From Alphaproteobacteria bacterium (lineage in GTDB: Bacteria; Pseudomonadota; Alphaproteobacteria; MPNO01; VGEU01): a stretch of 64,000 nucleotides of DNA. The position numbers and the translations under genes were made by a program. Positions 27,226 through 40,937 of the stretch are shown piece by piece (the first letter of the stretch is position 1; each line of letters starts with the position of its first letter). The stretch spans positions 1 through 64,000 of the forward strand of contig VGEU01000004.1 of NCBI GenBank assembly GCA_016869145.1, in the 5' to 3' direction. Under the pieces are notes generated by a model that worked only from the letters and a program-made list of their open reading frames with translations, was not told the origin of the DNA and searched no databases.

Positions 27226-27978
27226 TCAAACCTTCCCCGACCCGCCGCGGCCCTGGACGAGATAGGAGACGATGCCGCGGAGCGTGCGGACCTCCTGGTC
27301 GGTGAGCCCGGCGCGGTTGAAGATGTTCCGGATGTTGCGGACCATCCGCGGCCGCTTGGCGGCGAGCCGGAGGAAGCCGGCACGGTCCAGCTCGGCCTCG
27401 AGCTGGTCGAAGAAGCCCTGGAGCTCCTCCTTGGTCGCCGGCACCGCCTCCTTTCGGACGAGGTCGGCCGGCTCCGGCGGCAGGGCGGCGACCGACCAGG
27501 CATAGGAGACGAGGAGCACCGCCATCGCGACGTTGAGCGAGGAGAAGTCCGGATTGGTCGGGATGATCAGAAGCGCGTCGGCGAGCGTGAGATCGTCGTT
27601 GTGGAGCCCGGTCCGCTCCGGTCCGAACAGGATCCCCACCCTGGCGCCCTCGGCGTTCGCCGCACGCAGGCGGCGTGCGGCCTCCACCGGCCCGAGCGCG
27701 GGCTTGACCATGTCGCGCACCCGCGCGGTCGTCGCGACGACGAGCCGGAGATCGGCGACCGCGGCCCGGGTCGAGTGATAGAGCCTGGCCGCCTCGAGCA
27801 CGCGATCGGCGCCGGCGGCCGTGTTGATCGCGGCGTGGTTCGGCCAACCGTCACGCGGACGGACGAGGCGGAGATCGGTCAGCCCAAAATTGAGCATCGC
27901 GCGCGCCGCCGCGCCGATGTTCTCGCCGAGCTGCGGCTCGACGAGGATGACAGCCGGGGTGTCCACCCTGTCGCTCAC
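27226..27978 (-). CDS. trmJ: tRNA (cytidine/uridine-2'-O-)-methyltransferase TrmJ-like
   Basis: A 250-residue SPOUT-class methyltransferase that 2'-O-methylates position 32 of tRNAs using S-adenosylmethionine. The core starts AVILVEPQLGENIGAAARAM, with the trefoil-knot motifs GILFGPERTGLHNDDL and IPTNPDFSSLNVAMAVLL. A C-terminal extension (RPRMVRNIRNIFNRAGLT) is characteristic of TrmJ. The start is a GTG sharing bases with the cimA stop (GTGA), so the two genes are translationally coupled. The homologous TrmJ/LasT family explains every segment. Confidence 0.88.
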   Translation of the reverse strand: MSDRVDTPAVILVEPQLGENIGAAARAMLNFGLTDLRLVRPRDGWPNHAAINTAAGADRVLEAARLYHSTRAAVADLRLVVATTARVRDMVKPALGPVEAARRLRAANAEGARVGILFGPERTGLHNDDLTLADALLIIPTNPDFSSLNVAMAVLLVSYAWSVAALPPEPADLVRKEAVPATKEELQGFFDQLEAELDRAGFLRLAAKRPRMVRNIRNIFNRAGLTDQEVRTLRGIVSYLVQGRGGSGKV

Positions 27979-29570
27979 CGGACGCTCGCCACCCCGTCAC
28001 GGTGGAGCTTGTAGACGATGCCGTCGAACAGCGCGTTGTAGGACACATCGATCACGTTCGCCGAGACGCCGAGCGTCGTCCATCGCTCGCCCGAGCGGTC
28101 GGCGCTCTCGATCATCACCCGCGTCACCGCGGCGGTGCCGGCGTCGGGGGTGAGGATGCGCACCTTGTAGTCGACGAGCACCATGTCGGCGAGCGCGGGA
28201 TAGATCGCAACGAGCGCCTTGCGGAGCGCGTTGTCGAGCGCGTTGACCGGCCCGTTTCCTTCCGCGACCGTCATGTGCCGTTCCTTGCCGACATCGACCT
28301 TGACGGTCGCCTCCGACAGCGTGATCAGCTCGCCCTTCGTGTTCCAGCGCCGCTCGTCGAGAACGCGGAAGGATTGCAGCCGGAAATACTCGGGCACCTC
28401 GCCGAGCGCGCGCCGGGCGAGGAGCGCGAAGCTCGCATCGGCGCCGTCATAGGCATAGCCCTCGAACTCGCGCGCCTTCACCTCGCGCAGGAGATCGCCG
28501 ATCTTGGGATGGCCCGGGTCGACCTCGATCCCGATCTCGCGGAACCGGGCGAGGATGTTGGAGCGCCCCGCCTGGTCGGACACCACGATGCGCCGCGCGT
28601 TGCCGACCGCTTCCGGCCTGACGTGCTCGTAGCTCCGCGGATCCTTCTCGACGGCCGAGACGTGGAGCCCGCCCTTGTGGGCGAAGGCGGATTCGCCGAC
28701 ATAGGCGGCGTTGCGCACGTGCGGGCGGTTGAGCCTCTCGTCGAGAAGGCGCGAGATACGCGTGAGCTGGGCGAGACCGGCCTCGCTCACGCCGGTCGCG
28801 AAGCCCATCTTGAGCATCAGCGAAGGCAGGATCGAGACCAGGTTCGCGTTGCCGCAGCGCTCGCCGAGGCCGTTGAGCGTCCCCTGGACCTGGCGCGCCC
28901 CGGCGCGCACCGCGGCGAGCGAGTTGGCGACCGCGTTCTCGGTGTCGTTGTGGCAGTGGATGCCGAGCCGGCTCCCGGGCACATGCTCGACGACGGCCGC
29001 GACGATGCGCGTCACCTCGTCCGGCAGCGTGCCGCCATTGGTGTCGCAGAGGACGACCCAGCGTGCGCCCGCGGCATAGGCGGCCTTGACGCAGGCGAGC
29101 GCGTAGTCGGGGTTCGCCTTGTAGCCGTCGAAGAAGTGCTCGGCGTCGAACAGCACCTCGGGCGCCTTGGTCCTGGCATAGGCGATCGAGTCCGCGATCA
29201 TCGCGAGGTTCTCTTCGCGCGGGATGGCGAGCGCCACATCGACGTGGAAGTCCCACGACTTGCCCACCATGCACACCGCGCCCGCGCGCGATCCGATCAG
29301 GTCGGCGAGGCCGGGGTCGTTCTCGGCGCTGCGGCCGGGCCGGCGGGTCATGCTGAACGCGGTGAACCGCGCGTGGCGGAGCACCGGCGCCTCGCGGAAG
29401 AAGGCGTCGTCGGTCGGGTTGGCGCCGGGCCAGCCGCCCTCGACATAGTCGATGCCGAGCTGATCGAGCGCGAGCGCGATGGCGCGCTTGACGGCGACGG
29501 TGAAGTCGACGCCCTGGGTCTGGGCGCCGTCGCGCAGTGTCGAATCGTAGAGATAGACGCGGTCGGACAT
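27975..29570 (-). CDS. cimA: (R)-citramalate synthase
   Basis: A 531-residue enzyme that condenses acetyl-CoA and pyruvate to citramalate for isoleucine synthesis. The TIM barrel begins YLYDSTLRDGAQTQGVDFT with the metal and substrate residues, HCHNDTENAVANSLAAV carries the metal His pair, and GTLNGLGERCGN closes the barrel. A C-terminal LeuA-type regulatory domain (from about 400) would sense isoleucine. GAQTQGVDFTV separates CimA from LeuA. It lies upstream of trmJ with overlapping start and stop codons. Confidence 0.92.
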   Translation of the reverse strand: MSDRVYLYDSTLRDGAQTQGVDFTVAVKRAIALALDQLGIDYVEGGWPGANPTDDAFFREAPVLRHARFTAFSMTRRPGRSAENDPGLADLIGSRAGAVCMVGKSWDFHVDVALAIPREENLAMIADSIAYARTKAPEVLFDAEHFFDGYKANPDYALACVKAAYAAGARWVVLCDTNGGTLPDEVTRIVAAVVEHVPGSRLGIHCHNDTENAVANSLAAVRAGARQVQGTLNGLGERCGNANLVSILPSLMLKMGFATGVSEAGLAQLTRISRLLDERLNRPHVRNAAYVGESAFAHKGGLHVSAVEKDPRSYEHVRPEAVGNARRIVVSDQAGRSNILARFREIGIEVDPGHPKIGDLLREVKAREFEGYAYDGADASFALLARRALGEVPEYFRLQSFRVLDERRWNTKGELITLSEATVKVDVGKERHMTVAEGNGPVNALDNALRKALVAIYPALADMVLVDYKVRILTPDAGTAAVTRVMIESADRSGERWTTLGVSANVIDVSYNALFDGIVYKLHRDGVASVR

Positions 29571-29705
29571 CGGAATCGCTCGTGGTTCGGGTCGGTTGCC
29601 CCGTCCGGGCCGGGCCGGCGGGTGCGCGTGGTCGTCGGTGTCCCCCGGCTCAGCCGGAGGACCCGGTAATTCTTTCGCGCCGCGACCCGAAGCCTCTCAT
29701 GGCGC

Positions 29706-31085
<1,380 letters not shown>

Positions 31086-31089
31086 CGCC

Positions 31090-32742
31090 TCACCGCTTGA
31101 AGGCGTTGACGATCGGGTAGCGGCGGTCGCGGCCGAACGAGCGCGGCGTGATCTTGACGCCGGGCGGCGCCTGGCGGCGCTTGTACTCGGCATTGAGCAG
31201 CATGCGCCAGACCCGCTGCACCATGTCGCGGTCGTAGCCCTCGGCCACCGTCTCGTCGACGCCCTGGTCGCGCTCGTTGAGCCGCTCGAGGATCGCGTCG
31301 AGGAGATCGTAGGGCGGCAGCGTGTCCTGGTCGGTCTGGTTCGGCTTGAGCTCGGCGGTCGGCGGCTTGGTGATGACGCGCTCGGGCATTACCGGGCCGG
31401 CCGGCCCGTGCGCGCCCTCCGGCCGATGCGCGTTCCGCCAGCGCGATAGCGCGAACACCGCCGTCTTGTAGACGTCCTTCAGGATCGCGTAGCCACCGCA
31501 CATGTCGCCGTAGAGCGTCGCGTAGCCGCAGCTCATCTCGGACTTGTTGCCGGTCGAGACCACCATCGACCCTGTCTTGTTCGACAGCGCCATCAGCGTT
31601 ATGCCGCGGGCGCGCGCCTGGATGTTCTCCTCCGTCGTGTCGGGTGGCAGGTTGCCGAAGGCGTCCTTCAGCATCTCGCCGAAGGCCGCCATCGCCGGCT
31701 CGATCGAGATCAAATCGAGCTGGACACCGAGGAGCTTCGCGACGCCTTCGGCGTCCTCGAGGCTCTCGCGCGAGGTGAAGGGCGAAGGCATCATCACGCA
31801 GCGCACCTTCTCGCGCCCGATCGCGTCGACCGCGATCGCGGCGGTGATCGCCGAATCGATGCCGCCCGAAAGCCCGATGATGACGCCGGGAAAGCGGTTC
31901 TTCTGCACGTAGTCGCGAAGACCCAGGACGAGCGCCTGGTAGACCGACTCGAGGCCGTCGGCGGGCCTCGCGAGCCGCGCCCGCGCGCAGTGCCAGGCAC
32001 CGTCCTCGCGCGTCCACTCGGTGAGCGCGATCTCCTCGCGCCAGCCCGCGAGCTGGGCCTTGAGCGCGCAGTCGGCGTCGAGCACGAAGGATGCGCCGTC
32101 GAAGACGAGCTCGTCCTGGCCGCCGATCTGGTTGACATAGACGAGCGGCAGCCCCGATTCGGTGACGCGTGCGACCGCGAGGTTGAGCCGCCGGTCGAGC
32201 TTCTCGGTCTCGAAGGGCGAGCCGTTGAGGACGACGAGAAGTTCGGCGCCCGATTCCTCGAGGCACTCGGTCACGTCCTCGGTCCACATGTCCTCGCACA
32301 CCATCACGCCGAGACGGACGTCGCGGAAATTGATCGGCCCAGGCAAGGGTCCCGCGGTGAAGACACGCTTCTCGTCGAAGACGCCGTAATTGGGCAGATC
32401 GTGCTTGAAGCGGACCGCCGCGATCCGGCCGCCGTCGAGGAGGAGCGCTGCGTTGTGGACGCGCCCCTGGTCACGCCACGGCGCCCCGAACAGGAGCGCC
32501 GGGCCGGCATGGGTCTCGGCGGCGAGCGCCTGGACCGCCGCCTCGACCGCGTCCAGAAAGGCCGGCCGGATGACGAGATCTTCCGGCGGATAGCCCGCGA
32601 CGACGAGCTCGCTCGCGACCAGGAGATCGGCCCCGAGCGACGCCGCCTCGTTCCGCGCCTCGCGGAGCCGCGCGATGTTGCCGGTTATGTCGCCGACCGT
32701 CGGGTTGAGCTGGGCGAGCGCGATCGCGAGTCTGTCGGTCAT
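31090..32742 (-). CDS. nadE: Glutamine-dependent NAD+ synthase
   Basis: A 550-residue two-domain enzyme. The N-terminal nitrilase domain (1-270), which releases ammonia from glutamine, shows the Glu in [14 protein letters not shown], the Lys in [11 protein letters not shown] and the Cys in VMVCEDMW. The C-terminal synthetase domain has the PP-loop [20 protein letters not shown] and [18 protein letters not shown] for amidation of nicotinate adenine dinucleotide. The start at 32742 ([14 protein letters not shown]) is preferred over the 9-residue longer ORF. This is the last step of NAD synthesis. Confidence 0.95.
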   Translation of the reverse strand: MTDRLAIALAQLNPTVGDITGNIARLREARNEAASLGADLLVASELVVAGYPPEDLVIRPAFLDAVEAAVQALAAETHAGPALLFGAPWRDQGRVHNAALLLDGGRIAAVRFKHDLPNYGVFDEKRVFTAGPLPGPINFRDVRLGVMVCEDMWTEDVTECLEESGAELLVVLNGSPFETEKLDRRLNLAVARVTESGLPLVYVNQIGGQDELVFDGASFVLDADCALKAQLAGWREEIALTEWTREDGAWHCARARLARPADGLESVYQALVLGLRDYVQKNRFPGVIIGLSGGIDSAITAAIAVDAIGREKVRCVMMPSPFTSRESLEDAEGVAKLLGVQLDLISIEPAMAAFGEMLKDAFGNLPPDTTEENIQARARGITLMALSNKTGSMVVSTGNKSEMSCGYATLYGDMCGGYAILKDVYKTAVFALSRWRNAHRPEGAHGPAGPVMPERVITKPPTAELKPNQTDQDTLPPYDLLDAILERLNERDQGVDETVAEGYDRDMVQRVWRMLLNAEYKRRQAPPGVKITPRSFGRDRRYPIVNAFKR

Positions 32743-32802
32743 CCGGTATCGCGGAACGGCGGCCGTCACCCGGCCGCCGATCCCTCCCTTGTGCCGCCGG
32801 CG

Positions 32803-34191
32803 CTACTCGGCGGCGGCGCGCCGGACCGAGCCGTTCTTCTGGTCACGCTCGGCCTTCAGAGCCTCGGCGATCAGGAAGGCGAGCTCGAGCGACTGGCTCG
32901 CGTTGAGCCGTGGATCGCAATGCGTGTGATAGCGGTCGGCGAGCGTCGCATCGGTGATCGCCTGGGCGCCGCCGGTGCATTCGGTGACGTTCTGGCCGGT
33001 CAGCTCGATGTGGACGCCGCCGGCGTGCGTGCCTTCCGCGGCGTGCACGGCGAAGAAGCCCTTCACCTCGTCGAGGATGCGCTCGAACGGCCGTGTCTTG
33101 AACCCGGACGACGACTTGACGGTGTTGCCGTGCATGGGATCGCACGCCCACACGACGACGCGGCCGGCGCGCTGCACGGCGCGCACCAGCGGCGGCAGCT
33201 TCTTGAGGATCTGGTCGCTTCCCATGCGCGCGATGACGGTGAGCTTCCCCGGCACGTTGTCGGGGTTGAGCGCATCGATCAGACGGAGGAGGCTGTCCGC
33301 CTCGGTCGACGGCCCGGCCTTGAGCCCGACCGGGTTGCCGATGCCGCGCATGAACTCGACATGGGCGCCGTCGGGCTGGCGGGTGCGATCGCCGATCCAC
33401 ACCATGTGGGCGGAGGTGTCGTACCAGTCGCCGGTGGTCGAATCGACGCGTGTCATCGCCTGCTCGAAGCCGAGATGGAGCGCCTCGTGCGAGGTGTAGA
33501 AATCGGTCTCGCGGATCTGCGGCGTCGTCTCGGAGGTGAGGCCGCAGGCGGCCATGAAGGCGAGCGTCTCGTCGAGCCGCGTGGCGAGGTCCTGGTAGCG
33601 CGAGGCCGCCGGCGAGTTGGCGACGAACTCGAGATTCCAGCCGTGCACGCGGTGGAGATCGGCATAGCCGCCTTGCGCGAAGGCGCGCAGCAGGTTGAGC
33701 GTCGCCGCCGACTGGTTATAGGCCTGGACCAGCCGCTCCGGGTCGGGCCGTCGCGCCGCCACGGTGAAGTCCATGCCGTTGATCGAATCGCCGCGATAGC
33801 TCGGCAGCTCGAGCGTGCCGATCTTCTCGGTCGGCGCCGAACGCGGCTTGGCGAACTGGCCGGCCATGCGCCCGACCTTCACCACCGTCTGGCCCGAGCC
33901 GAAGATGAGGACGATCGCCATCTGCAACAGGACGCGGAACGTGTCGCGGATATTGTTGGGGTGGAACTCGGCGAAGCTCTCGGCGCAGTCGCCGCCCTGA
34001 AGGAGGAACCCGCGTCCCTCGGCGACATCGCCGAGGCTCCTGAGGAGACGCCGCGCCTCGCCGGCGAACACCAGCGGCGGATAGGCGGAGAGCTTGCACT
34101 CGACCGCGGCGAGCGCCGCCGCGTCAGGGTAGTCGGGAACCTGCTGGATCGGCAGCGCGCGCCAGCTGTCCGGCGACCATTTCGCAGCCAT
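32803..34191 (-). CDS. aroF: Class II 3-deoxy-7-phosphoheptulonate (DAHP) synthase
   Basis: A 462-residue plant/actinobacterial-type DAHP synthase. It joins phosphoenolpyruvate and erythrose 4-phosphate in the first shikimate step. Landmarks are [15 protein letters not shown] (metal Cys), [23 protein letters not shown], the substrate segment [16 protein letters not shown] and [11 protein letters not shown] with the metal His. The start at 34191 ([10 protein letters not shown]) fits the family; the ORF start is 8 residues longer. It follows the glutathione reductase gene, but a 107-bp gap with an A/T-rich stretch suggests its own promoter. Confidence 0.93.
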   Translation of the reverse strand: MAAKWSPDSWRALPIQQVPDYPDAAALAAVECKLSAYPPLVFAGEARRLLRSLGDVAEGRGFLLQGGDCAESFAEFHPNNIRDTFRVLLQMAIVLIFGSGQTVVKVGRMAGQFAKPRSAPTEKIGTLELPSYRGDSINGMDFTVAARRPDPERLVQAYNQSAATLNLLRAFAQGGYADLHRVHGWNLEFVANSPAASRYQDLATRLDETLAFMAACGLTSETTPQIRETDFYTSHEALHLGFEQAMTRVDSTTGDWYDTSAHMVWIGDRTRQPDGAHVEFMRGIGNPVGLKAGPSTEADSLLRLIDALNPDNVPGKLTVIARMGSDQILKKLPPLVRAVQRAGRVVVWACDPMHGNTVKSSSGFKTRPFERILDEVKGFFAVHAAEGTHAGGVHIELTGQNVTECTGGAQAITDATLADRYHTHCDPRLNASQSLELAFLIAEALKAERDQKNGSVRRAAAE

Positions 34192-34298
34192 CACGTCCTC
34201 ACTTTCATACCACACGGGGACGGGCCTTCGAATCGCCCCGCAAAGTCAAGCATATACGGCTTTTTTGCCGGCGTTTCCACCGGCGAAGGTCGGCCGCG

Positions 34299-35675
34299 CT
34301 ATTCCGCCGCCTGGGCGGCCGGCTGCGGCACCGGGGTCCGCATGGTCACGAACTCCTCCGCCGCGGTCGGGTGGATGCCCACGGTGGCATCGAACTGGGC
34401 CTTGGTGGCCCCGCATTTCAGGGCGATGCCGAGGCCCTGGACGATCTCGCCCGCCTCCGGCCCCACCATGTGGCAGCCGAGCACCCGGTCGGTCGCCTTG
34501 TCGACCACGAGCTTCATCATGGTCTTCTCGTCGCGGCCCGACAGCGTGTGCTTGAGGCCGCGGAACGTCGCCCGGAAGATCTCGACCGCCGGGAAGCGCT
34601 TGCGCGCCGCCTCCTCGGTGAGGCCGACGGTACCGATATTGGGATGGCTGAACACCGCGGTCGGGATGTTGGCGTAGTTCATGGTCGTCGGCTCGCCGCG
34701 AAAGAGCGTTCGCGACAGCGCCATGGCCTCGGCGATCGCGACGGGGGTGAGCTGGACACGATCGATCACGTCGCCGAGCGCCCGGATCGAGGGCACGTTG
34801 GTGGCGAAATGGTCGTCGACTACGACCGCGCCCTCGGCATCGAGCGCGACGCCCGCCGCCTCGAGCCCGAGCCCGGCGGTGTTGGGCTTGCGCCCCGTCG
34901 CGAACATCACGAGGTCGGTCTCGATCGTCGAACCGTCCCTCAGCGTCGCGCGTATGCGCCCGCCCGCCGCGTCGAGGCGCGCGATGTCGGCATCGAAGCG
35001 GAGATCGACGCCCTTCTTGCGCATCTCCTCGGCGAGCGTCGTCCGCACGTCGTGGTCGAAGCCGCGGAGGAAGAGCGGCCCGCGATAGAGCTGCGTCGTC
35101 CGGCAGCCGAGGCCGTTGAAGATCGAGGCGAACTCGACCGCGATGTAACCGCCGCCGACGACGATCGCGTGGTCCGGCCGGCGCGGGAGGAAGAACGCCT
35201 CGTTCGAGGTGATCGCGAGCTCGCGCCCCGGGATGTCGGGAACGACCGGCCGACCGCCGGTCGCGACCAGGATGTTGGCCGCGGCGTAGCGTTTGCCCAG
35301 GACCTCGACGGTGTGCGCATCGACGATGCGCGCGCGGCCTTCGTAGAGCGTGACGCCGGCGCCCTCGAGGAGCTTCCGGTAGATGCCGTTGAGCCGCGCG
35401 ATCTCCTTGTCCTTGTTGGCGATCAGCCGGGCCCAGTCGAATCCGGTCGCGCCGACCGACCAGCCGAATCCGGCCGCATCCTCGAAATCCGCGTGGAAAT
35501 GCGCGGCGTAGGACAGGAGCTTCTTGGGGATGCAGCCGACATTGACGCAGGTGCCGCCGAGAAAACGCTCCTCGGCGACCGCCACGCGGGCACCGTAGGA
35601 CGCCGACATGCGGCTCGCCCGCACGCCGCCCGAGCCGGCGCCGATCGTGAACAGGTCGTAGTCGTAGCTCGCCAT
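34299..35675 (-). CDS. gor: Glutathione-disulfide reductase
   Basis: A 458-residue flavoprotein that reduces oxidised glutathione with NADPH. The FAD motif is [17 protein letters not shown], the redox-active disulfide is [15 protein letters not shown], the NADPH fold is [16 protein letters not shown], and the C-terminal dimer interface ends [14 protein letters not shown] with the catalytic His/Glu. The [12 protein letters not shown] start is typical of proteobacterial Gor rather than dihydrolipoamide or mercuric reductase. The start at 35675 (MASYDYDLF) is chosen over a 22-residue longer ORF. Confidence 0.93.
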   Translation of the reverse strand: MASYDYDLFTIGAGSGGVRASRMSASYGARVAVAEERFLGGTCVNVGCIPKKLLSYAAHFHADFEDAAGFGWSVGATGFDWARLIANKDKEIARLNGIYRKLLEGAGVTLYEGRARIVDAHTVEVLGKRYAAANILVATGGRPVVPDIPGRELAITSNEAFFLPRRPDHAIVVGGGYIAVEFASIFNGLGCRTTQLYRGPLFLRGFDHDVRTTLAEEMRKKGVDLRFDADIARLDAAGGRIRATLRDGSTIETDLVMFATGRKPNTAGLGLEAAGVALDAEGAVVVDDHFATNVPSIRALGDVIDRVQLTPVAIAEAMALSRTLFRGEPTTMNYANIPTAVFSHPNIGTVGLTEEAARKRFPAVEIFRATFRGLKHTLSGRDEKTMMKLVVDKATDRVLGCHMVGPEAGEIVQGLGIALKCGATKAQFDATVGIHPTAAEEFVTMRTPVPQPAAQAAE

Positions 35676-35740
35676 CGCCGTCTCCGAACATTTCGATGCC
35701 GCGCCCGCGCCGGGTTCGTGCGGGTGTGCACGCGTCCGCA

Positions 35741-35763
35741 CCCTCCACCGCGACGGCGGAGGG
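35741..35763 (-). terminator. Hairpin after the succinate-semialdehyde dehydrogenase gene
   Basis: CCCTCC (35741-35746) pairs with GGAGGG (35758-35763), extended by inner CG pairs, 24 bp past the stop of the aldehyde dehydrogenase gene. No U-tract follows, so termination here is only a suggestion. Confidence 0.35.
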
Positions 35764-35787
35764 TCGGTGCGCGGGTGATGAGCCGCC

Positions 35788-37263
35788 TCAGGGCGCGCCG
35801 ATGCCGCCGATCAGCGCGTACTTGATCTCGAGATAGTCCTCGATGCCGTACTTGGAGCCCTCGCGGCCGAGGCCGGATTCCTTGACCCCGCCGAACGGCG
35901 CGACCTCGGTCGAGATGATGCCCTCGTTGATGCCGACGATGCCGTACTCGAGCTTCTCCATCACGCGCCAGATGCGGCCCATGTCGCGGCTATAGAAATA
36001 GGAGGCGAGGCCGAACTCGGTATCGTTGGCCATCCGGATCGCCTCGTCCTCGGTCTTGAAGCGGTAGAGCGGGGCGACGGGGCCGAAGGTCTCCTCCTTC
36101 GTCACCTTCATGTCGGTGGTGACGCCGGTCAGGATGGTCGGCTCGTAGAACGTGCCGCCGAGCGTGTGGCGGCGGCCGCCCATGACGACGCGGGCGCCCT
36201 TGGCCACGGCATCGCCGATGTGCTCCTCGACCTTCTCGACCGCGGCCATGTCGATGAGCGGGCCCTGCTGTGTCTCGCCCTTGAGGCCGTCGCCGACCTT
36301 GAGCGCGGCGACCGCGGCCTTGAGCTTCTCGGTGAACGCCTCGTAGACGCCGTCCTGGACGAGGAGCCGGTTGGCGCAGACGCAGGTCTGGCCGGTGTTG
36401 CGGTACTTGGATGCGATCGCGCCCTGCACGGCGGCGTCGAGATCGGCGTCGTCGAACACGATGAACGGCGCGTTGCCGCCGAGCTCGAGCGAGAGCTTCT
36501 TGATCGTGCCGGCGCATTGCTGCATCAGCACCTTGCCGACCTCGGTCGAGCCGGTGAAGGTGAGCTTCCTCACTATCGGGTTGGCGGTCATCTCGCCGCC
36601 GATATCGCCCGACCCGCCGGTGACGACCGAGAACACGCCCCTGGGCAGTCCCGCCCGCTCGCCGAGCTCGGCGAGCGCGAGCGCCGAGTAGGGCGTCGCG
36701 GTCGCCGGCTTCAACACCATGGTGCAGCCGGCGGCGAGCGCGGGTCCGACCTTCCGCGTGATCATCGCGGCCGGGAAGTTCCACGGCGTGATCGCGGCGC
36801 AGACGCCGATCGGCTCCTTGGTGACGAGGATGCGCTTGCCCGGCGCGAAGGACGGGATCGTGTCGCCGTAGACGCGCTTGCCCTCCTCGGCGAACCACTC
36901 GAGGAAGGACGCCGCATAGGCGATCTCGCCCTTGGATTCGGCGAGCGGCTTGCCCTGCTCGGCGGTCATCATGACCGCGAGGTCGTCCTGGTTCGCGATC
37001 ATGAGATCGGCCCAGCTGCGGATGATCCTCGCCCGCTCCTTGGCCGTCCGGGCCCGCCATGCCGGGAAGGCACGGTTCGCCGCCTCGATCGCCGCGCGGG
37101 TCTCGGCGGGGCCGAGCTTCGGCACGGTGCCGAGCTTCCTCCCCGTCGCCGGGTTGGTGACGTCGATGGTGCGGTTCGCGCCCGAGCCGACCCAGGCGCC
37201 GTCGATGTAGCAGGACTCGCGGAAGAGCTTCGGATCCTTGAGCGTCAGCGCCTCGGTCGCCAT
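35788..37263 (-). CDS. gabD: NAD(P)-dependent succinate-semialdehyde dehydrogenase
   Basis: A 491-residue aldehyde dehydrogenase. The catalytic Glu lies in [15 protein letters not shown] and the nucleophilic Cys in [13 protein letters not shown], whose CVC pattern is characteristic of GabD-type succinate-semialdehyde dehydrogenases. [14 protein letters not shown] binds cofactor. The C-terminus [17 protein letters not shown] also matches GabD. It would oxidise succinate semialdehyde (from GABA or related amines) to succinate. No GABA transaminase gene is adjacent. Glutarate-semialdehyde is an alternative substrate. Confidence 0.88.
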   Translation of the reverse strand: MATEALTLKDPKLFRESCYIDGAWVGSGANRTIDVTNPATGRKLGTVPKLGPAETRAAIEAANRAFPAWRARTAKERARIIRSWADLMIANQDDLAVMMTAEQGKPLAESKGEIAYAASFLEWFAEEGKRVYGDTIPSFAPGKRILVTKEPIGVCAAITPWNFPAAMITRKVGPALAAGCTMVLKPATATPYSALALAELGERAGLPRGVFSVVTGGSGDIGGEMTANPIVRKLTFTGSTEVGKVLMQQCAGTIKKLSLELGGNAPFIVFDDADLDAAVQGAIASKYRNTGQTCVCANRLLVQDGVYEAFTEKLKAAVAALKVGDGLKGETQQGPLIDMAAVEKVEEHIGDAVAKGARVVMGGRRHTLGGTFYEPTILTGVTTDMKVTKEETFGPVAPLYRFKTEDEAIRMANDTEFGLASYFYSRDMGRIWRVMEKLEYGIVGINEGIISTEVAPFGGVKESGLGREGSKYGIEDYLEIKYALIGGIGAP

Positions 37264-37385
37264 GACAGTCCCCCGATGGTCGGATGAAGGGGGATTATAG
37301 CCGGCCCTCCCGGGGCTCGTCAGCCTCGGGCGAAGGCGGCGGCGGTCCTATTCTCGCAGGCCCCCGAGCAGCCTATGCTCATTTG

Positions 37386-38321
37386 ATGGCTTGGTTTCTG
37401 TTCATTGACGAGAGCGGGCACGACGCGGGTCAGGCGCCTTATGCCGTGTTGGCCGGAGTCGCTATTCAGGATCGCGACCTCTGGAATCGGATCAATGCGG
37501 TGCACAACGCGGAGCTGCAGCATTTCGGGCGACGCTACAGCGCCGGTACCGACGAGCTGAAAGGTCGCAAGCTTCTCAAGAGGAAAGTGTTTCTGCACGC
37601 CGCGCTGGGCGCATCCATCGACGAACAGGACGTCAGAGATCTCGCCAAGTACGCATTGGAGCACGGCGAAGCCGCCGATGCGCGTCACCTCAAGGCCCTC
37701 GCTCACGCAAAGCAGACCTATGTCCGCGCGATCCTGGAAATCTGCTCCAACTTCCGCTGCCGGGCCTTTGCGAGCATCGTCGAAACCGATGCCCGGCCAA
37801 CCGCGTCCGATGGGCTGCGGAAGGACTACGCGTACTTGTTCGAACGGTTCTTCTATTTTCTCGAGGATCAGCCCCAGGCGGAGTTCGGCGTTGTCGTCTT
37901 CGACGAGCTCGAGAAATCCAAGAGCCATATCCTCATCGAGCAGACCCAGCGTTACTTCCGCGATAGCGCCACGGGGCGACATCGTGCCAGCCGGATCATC
38001 CCGGAGCCCTTCTTCGTCCACAGCGATTTGACGACCGGGATCCAGTTGGCCGACATTGTCGCCTATTGTCTCTCGTGGGCATTTCGGCTTCCGCGCATGA
38101 CCAAGCCGGCGCGAACCGAGTTGTCGGCCTATGTCGGCCAGATCGAACGGCTGCGCTACAGGGCGGTGCGCGAGCGACAAGGTCGTCCGGATTTCGTCAT
38201 CTGGAGCTTCGCCCACATCACGGACTCAGGACCCGAATGGAGCGCGACGAGAGCGAAGACTCACAATAGAAAAAAGGCGATGCAACGCCGAAGCGCCACA
38301 AAGCCTCCATTTCTAATATAG
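37386..38321 (+). CDS. DUF3800 domain protein
   Basis: A 311-residue protein. The N-terminus MAWFLFIDESGH is the DUF3800 hallmark, with Asp/Glu of a presumed RNase H-like site. Further acidic residues occur in VVVFDELEKSK and in SDLTTGIQLADIVAYCL, the family's second signature. No biochemical role is settled; members are often found with mobile or defence genes. The ATG at 37386 is chosen because homology starts there. Its base composition looks lower in GC than the flanking genes and it stands alone on the plus strand, so it may have been acquired. A basic C-terminus (NRKKAMQRRSATK) follows. Confidence 0.75.
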   Translation: MAWFLFIDESGHDAGQAPYAVLAGVAIQDRDLWNRINAVHNAELQHFGRRYSAGTDELKGRKLLKRKVFLHAALGASIDEQDVRDLAKYALEHGEAADARHLKALAHAKQTYVRAILEICSNFRCRAFASIVETDARPTASDGLRKDYAYLFERFFYFLEDQPQAEFGVVVFDELEKSKSHILIEQTQRYFRDSATGRHRASRIIPEPFFVHSDLTTGIQLADIVAYCLSWAFRLPRMTKPARTELSAYVGQIERLRYRAVRERQGRPDFVIWSFAHITDSGPEWSATRAKTHNRKKAMQRRSATKPPFLI

Positions 38322-38375
38322 TTCCAATCGCGGCACTGGCAAACCGAATTCGGTGCCGAAGGAGTTAACAACCTC

Positions 38376-39032
38376 TTATTTCGAGGCGAAGGCCGCGTCG
38401 AAGAACGCGACCTCGAGCGCCACGGCGCGGCGGAACAGCGCGACGCGACCCGCCACCCGATCGACGCCGCCGTCGGGGCCGTGGCGGTCGAGCTCGGCGC
38501 GCATCCAGGCGACGAAGTCGCGGAACCCGGGGTCGGTGTGGAGCGTGATCCACTCGGCATAATAGAAGCGCGACGGCCGCGCATCGGCGACCGCGGATGC
38601 CCAGGTCTCGTAGACCCACTCGACGGGGACGAGGACGGCGAGGATGTCGGCGTAATCGCCGCGGCGCGCCTCGGCGAGAAGCCCCTCGAAGCGATGTGTC
38701 ACGGGCGCGCGCGCCGCAGCGCGCCAGCTGGCCGGCGACACGCCGAGCGCCTCGAACGCGCGGCCGAAATAGGCGTTCTCGTCGCCGGTGAGGACGGCGA
38801 GGAAACCGGCGAAGCGCTTCTTCTCGACCATCGAGGGCGCGGCGGCGACCGCGGCGCCGACGAGGGCGGTGAGCGCGTCGAGGAAGACATAGTCCTGGAC
38901 GAGATAGCGGGCATAGACGGCGAGCTCGAGCGTGTCGGCGGCGAGCGCGCGCGTGAACGGATGGGTCGTCGCCCGCGTCCAGTCGGGCTCCGCCGCGGCG
39001 CGGAGCGTCTCGCTGAAGCATTCGCCCGTCAT
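38376..39032 (-). CDS. tenA: TenA family protein (TenA_E-type thiaminase-like)
   Basis: A 218-residue all-helical TenA/THI-4 protein, probably in salvage of thiamine pyrimidines. Typical parts are THPFTRALAADTLELAVYARYLVQDYVFLDAL and the LVPVEWVYETWA helix. The catalytic Cys of thiaminase II (TenA_C) is absent; Glu in PVEWVYE fits the TenA_E class, whose chemistry differs. It lies 53 bp behind glmS on the same strand and may be cotranscribed, though no functional link with amino-sugar synthesis is known. No TPP riboswitch is visible upstream. Confidence 0.78.
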   Translation of the reverse strand: MTGECFSETLRAAAEPDWTRATTHPFTRALAADTLELAVYARYLVQDYVFLDALTALVGAAVAAAPSMVEKKRFAGFLAVLTGDENAYFGRAFEALGVSPASWRAAARAPVTHRFEGLLAEARRGDYADILAVLVPVEWVYETWASAVADARPSRFYYAEWITLHTDPGFRDFVAWMRAELDRHGPDGGVDRVAGRVALFRRAVALEVAFFDAAFASK

Positions 39033-39085
39033 CGCGCCCTCCCCGCGCCCGCGGCCATCGCGTGAGGGCGGGTGCGAGACGATCT

Positions 39086-40909
<1,824 letters not shown>

Positions 40910-40937
40910 GCGCCCACCCCCGGCCGAAGACGCCGCC

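Noticed and set aside
39033-39085. TPP riboswitch before tenA or glmS-type leader
   Set aside because: The gap is 53 bp, too short, and no THI-box sequence is present.
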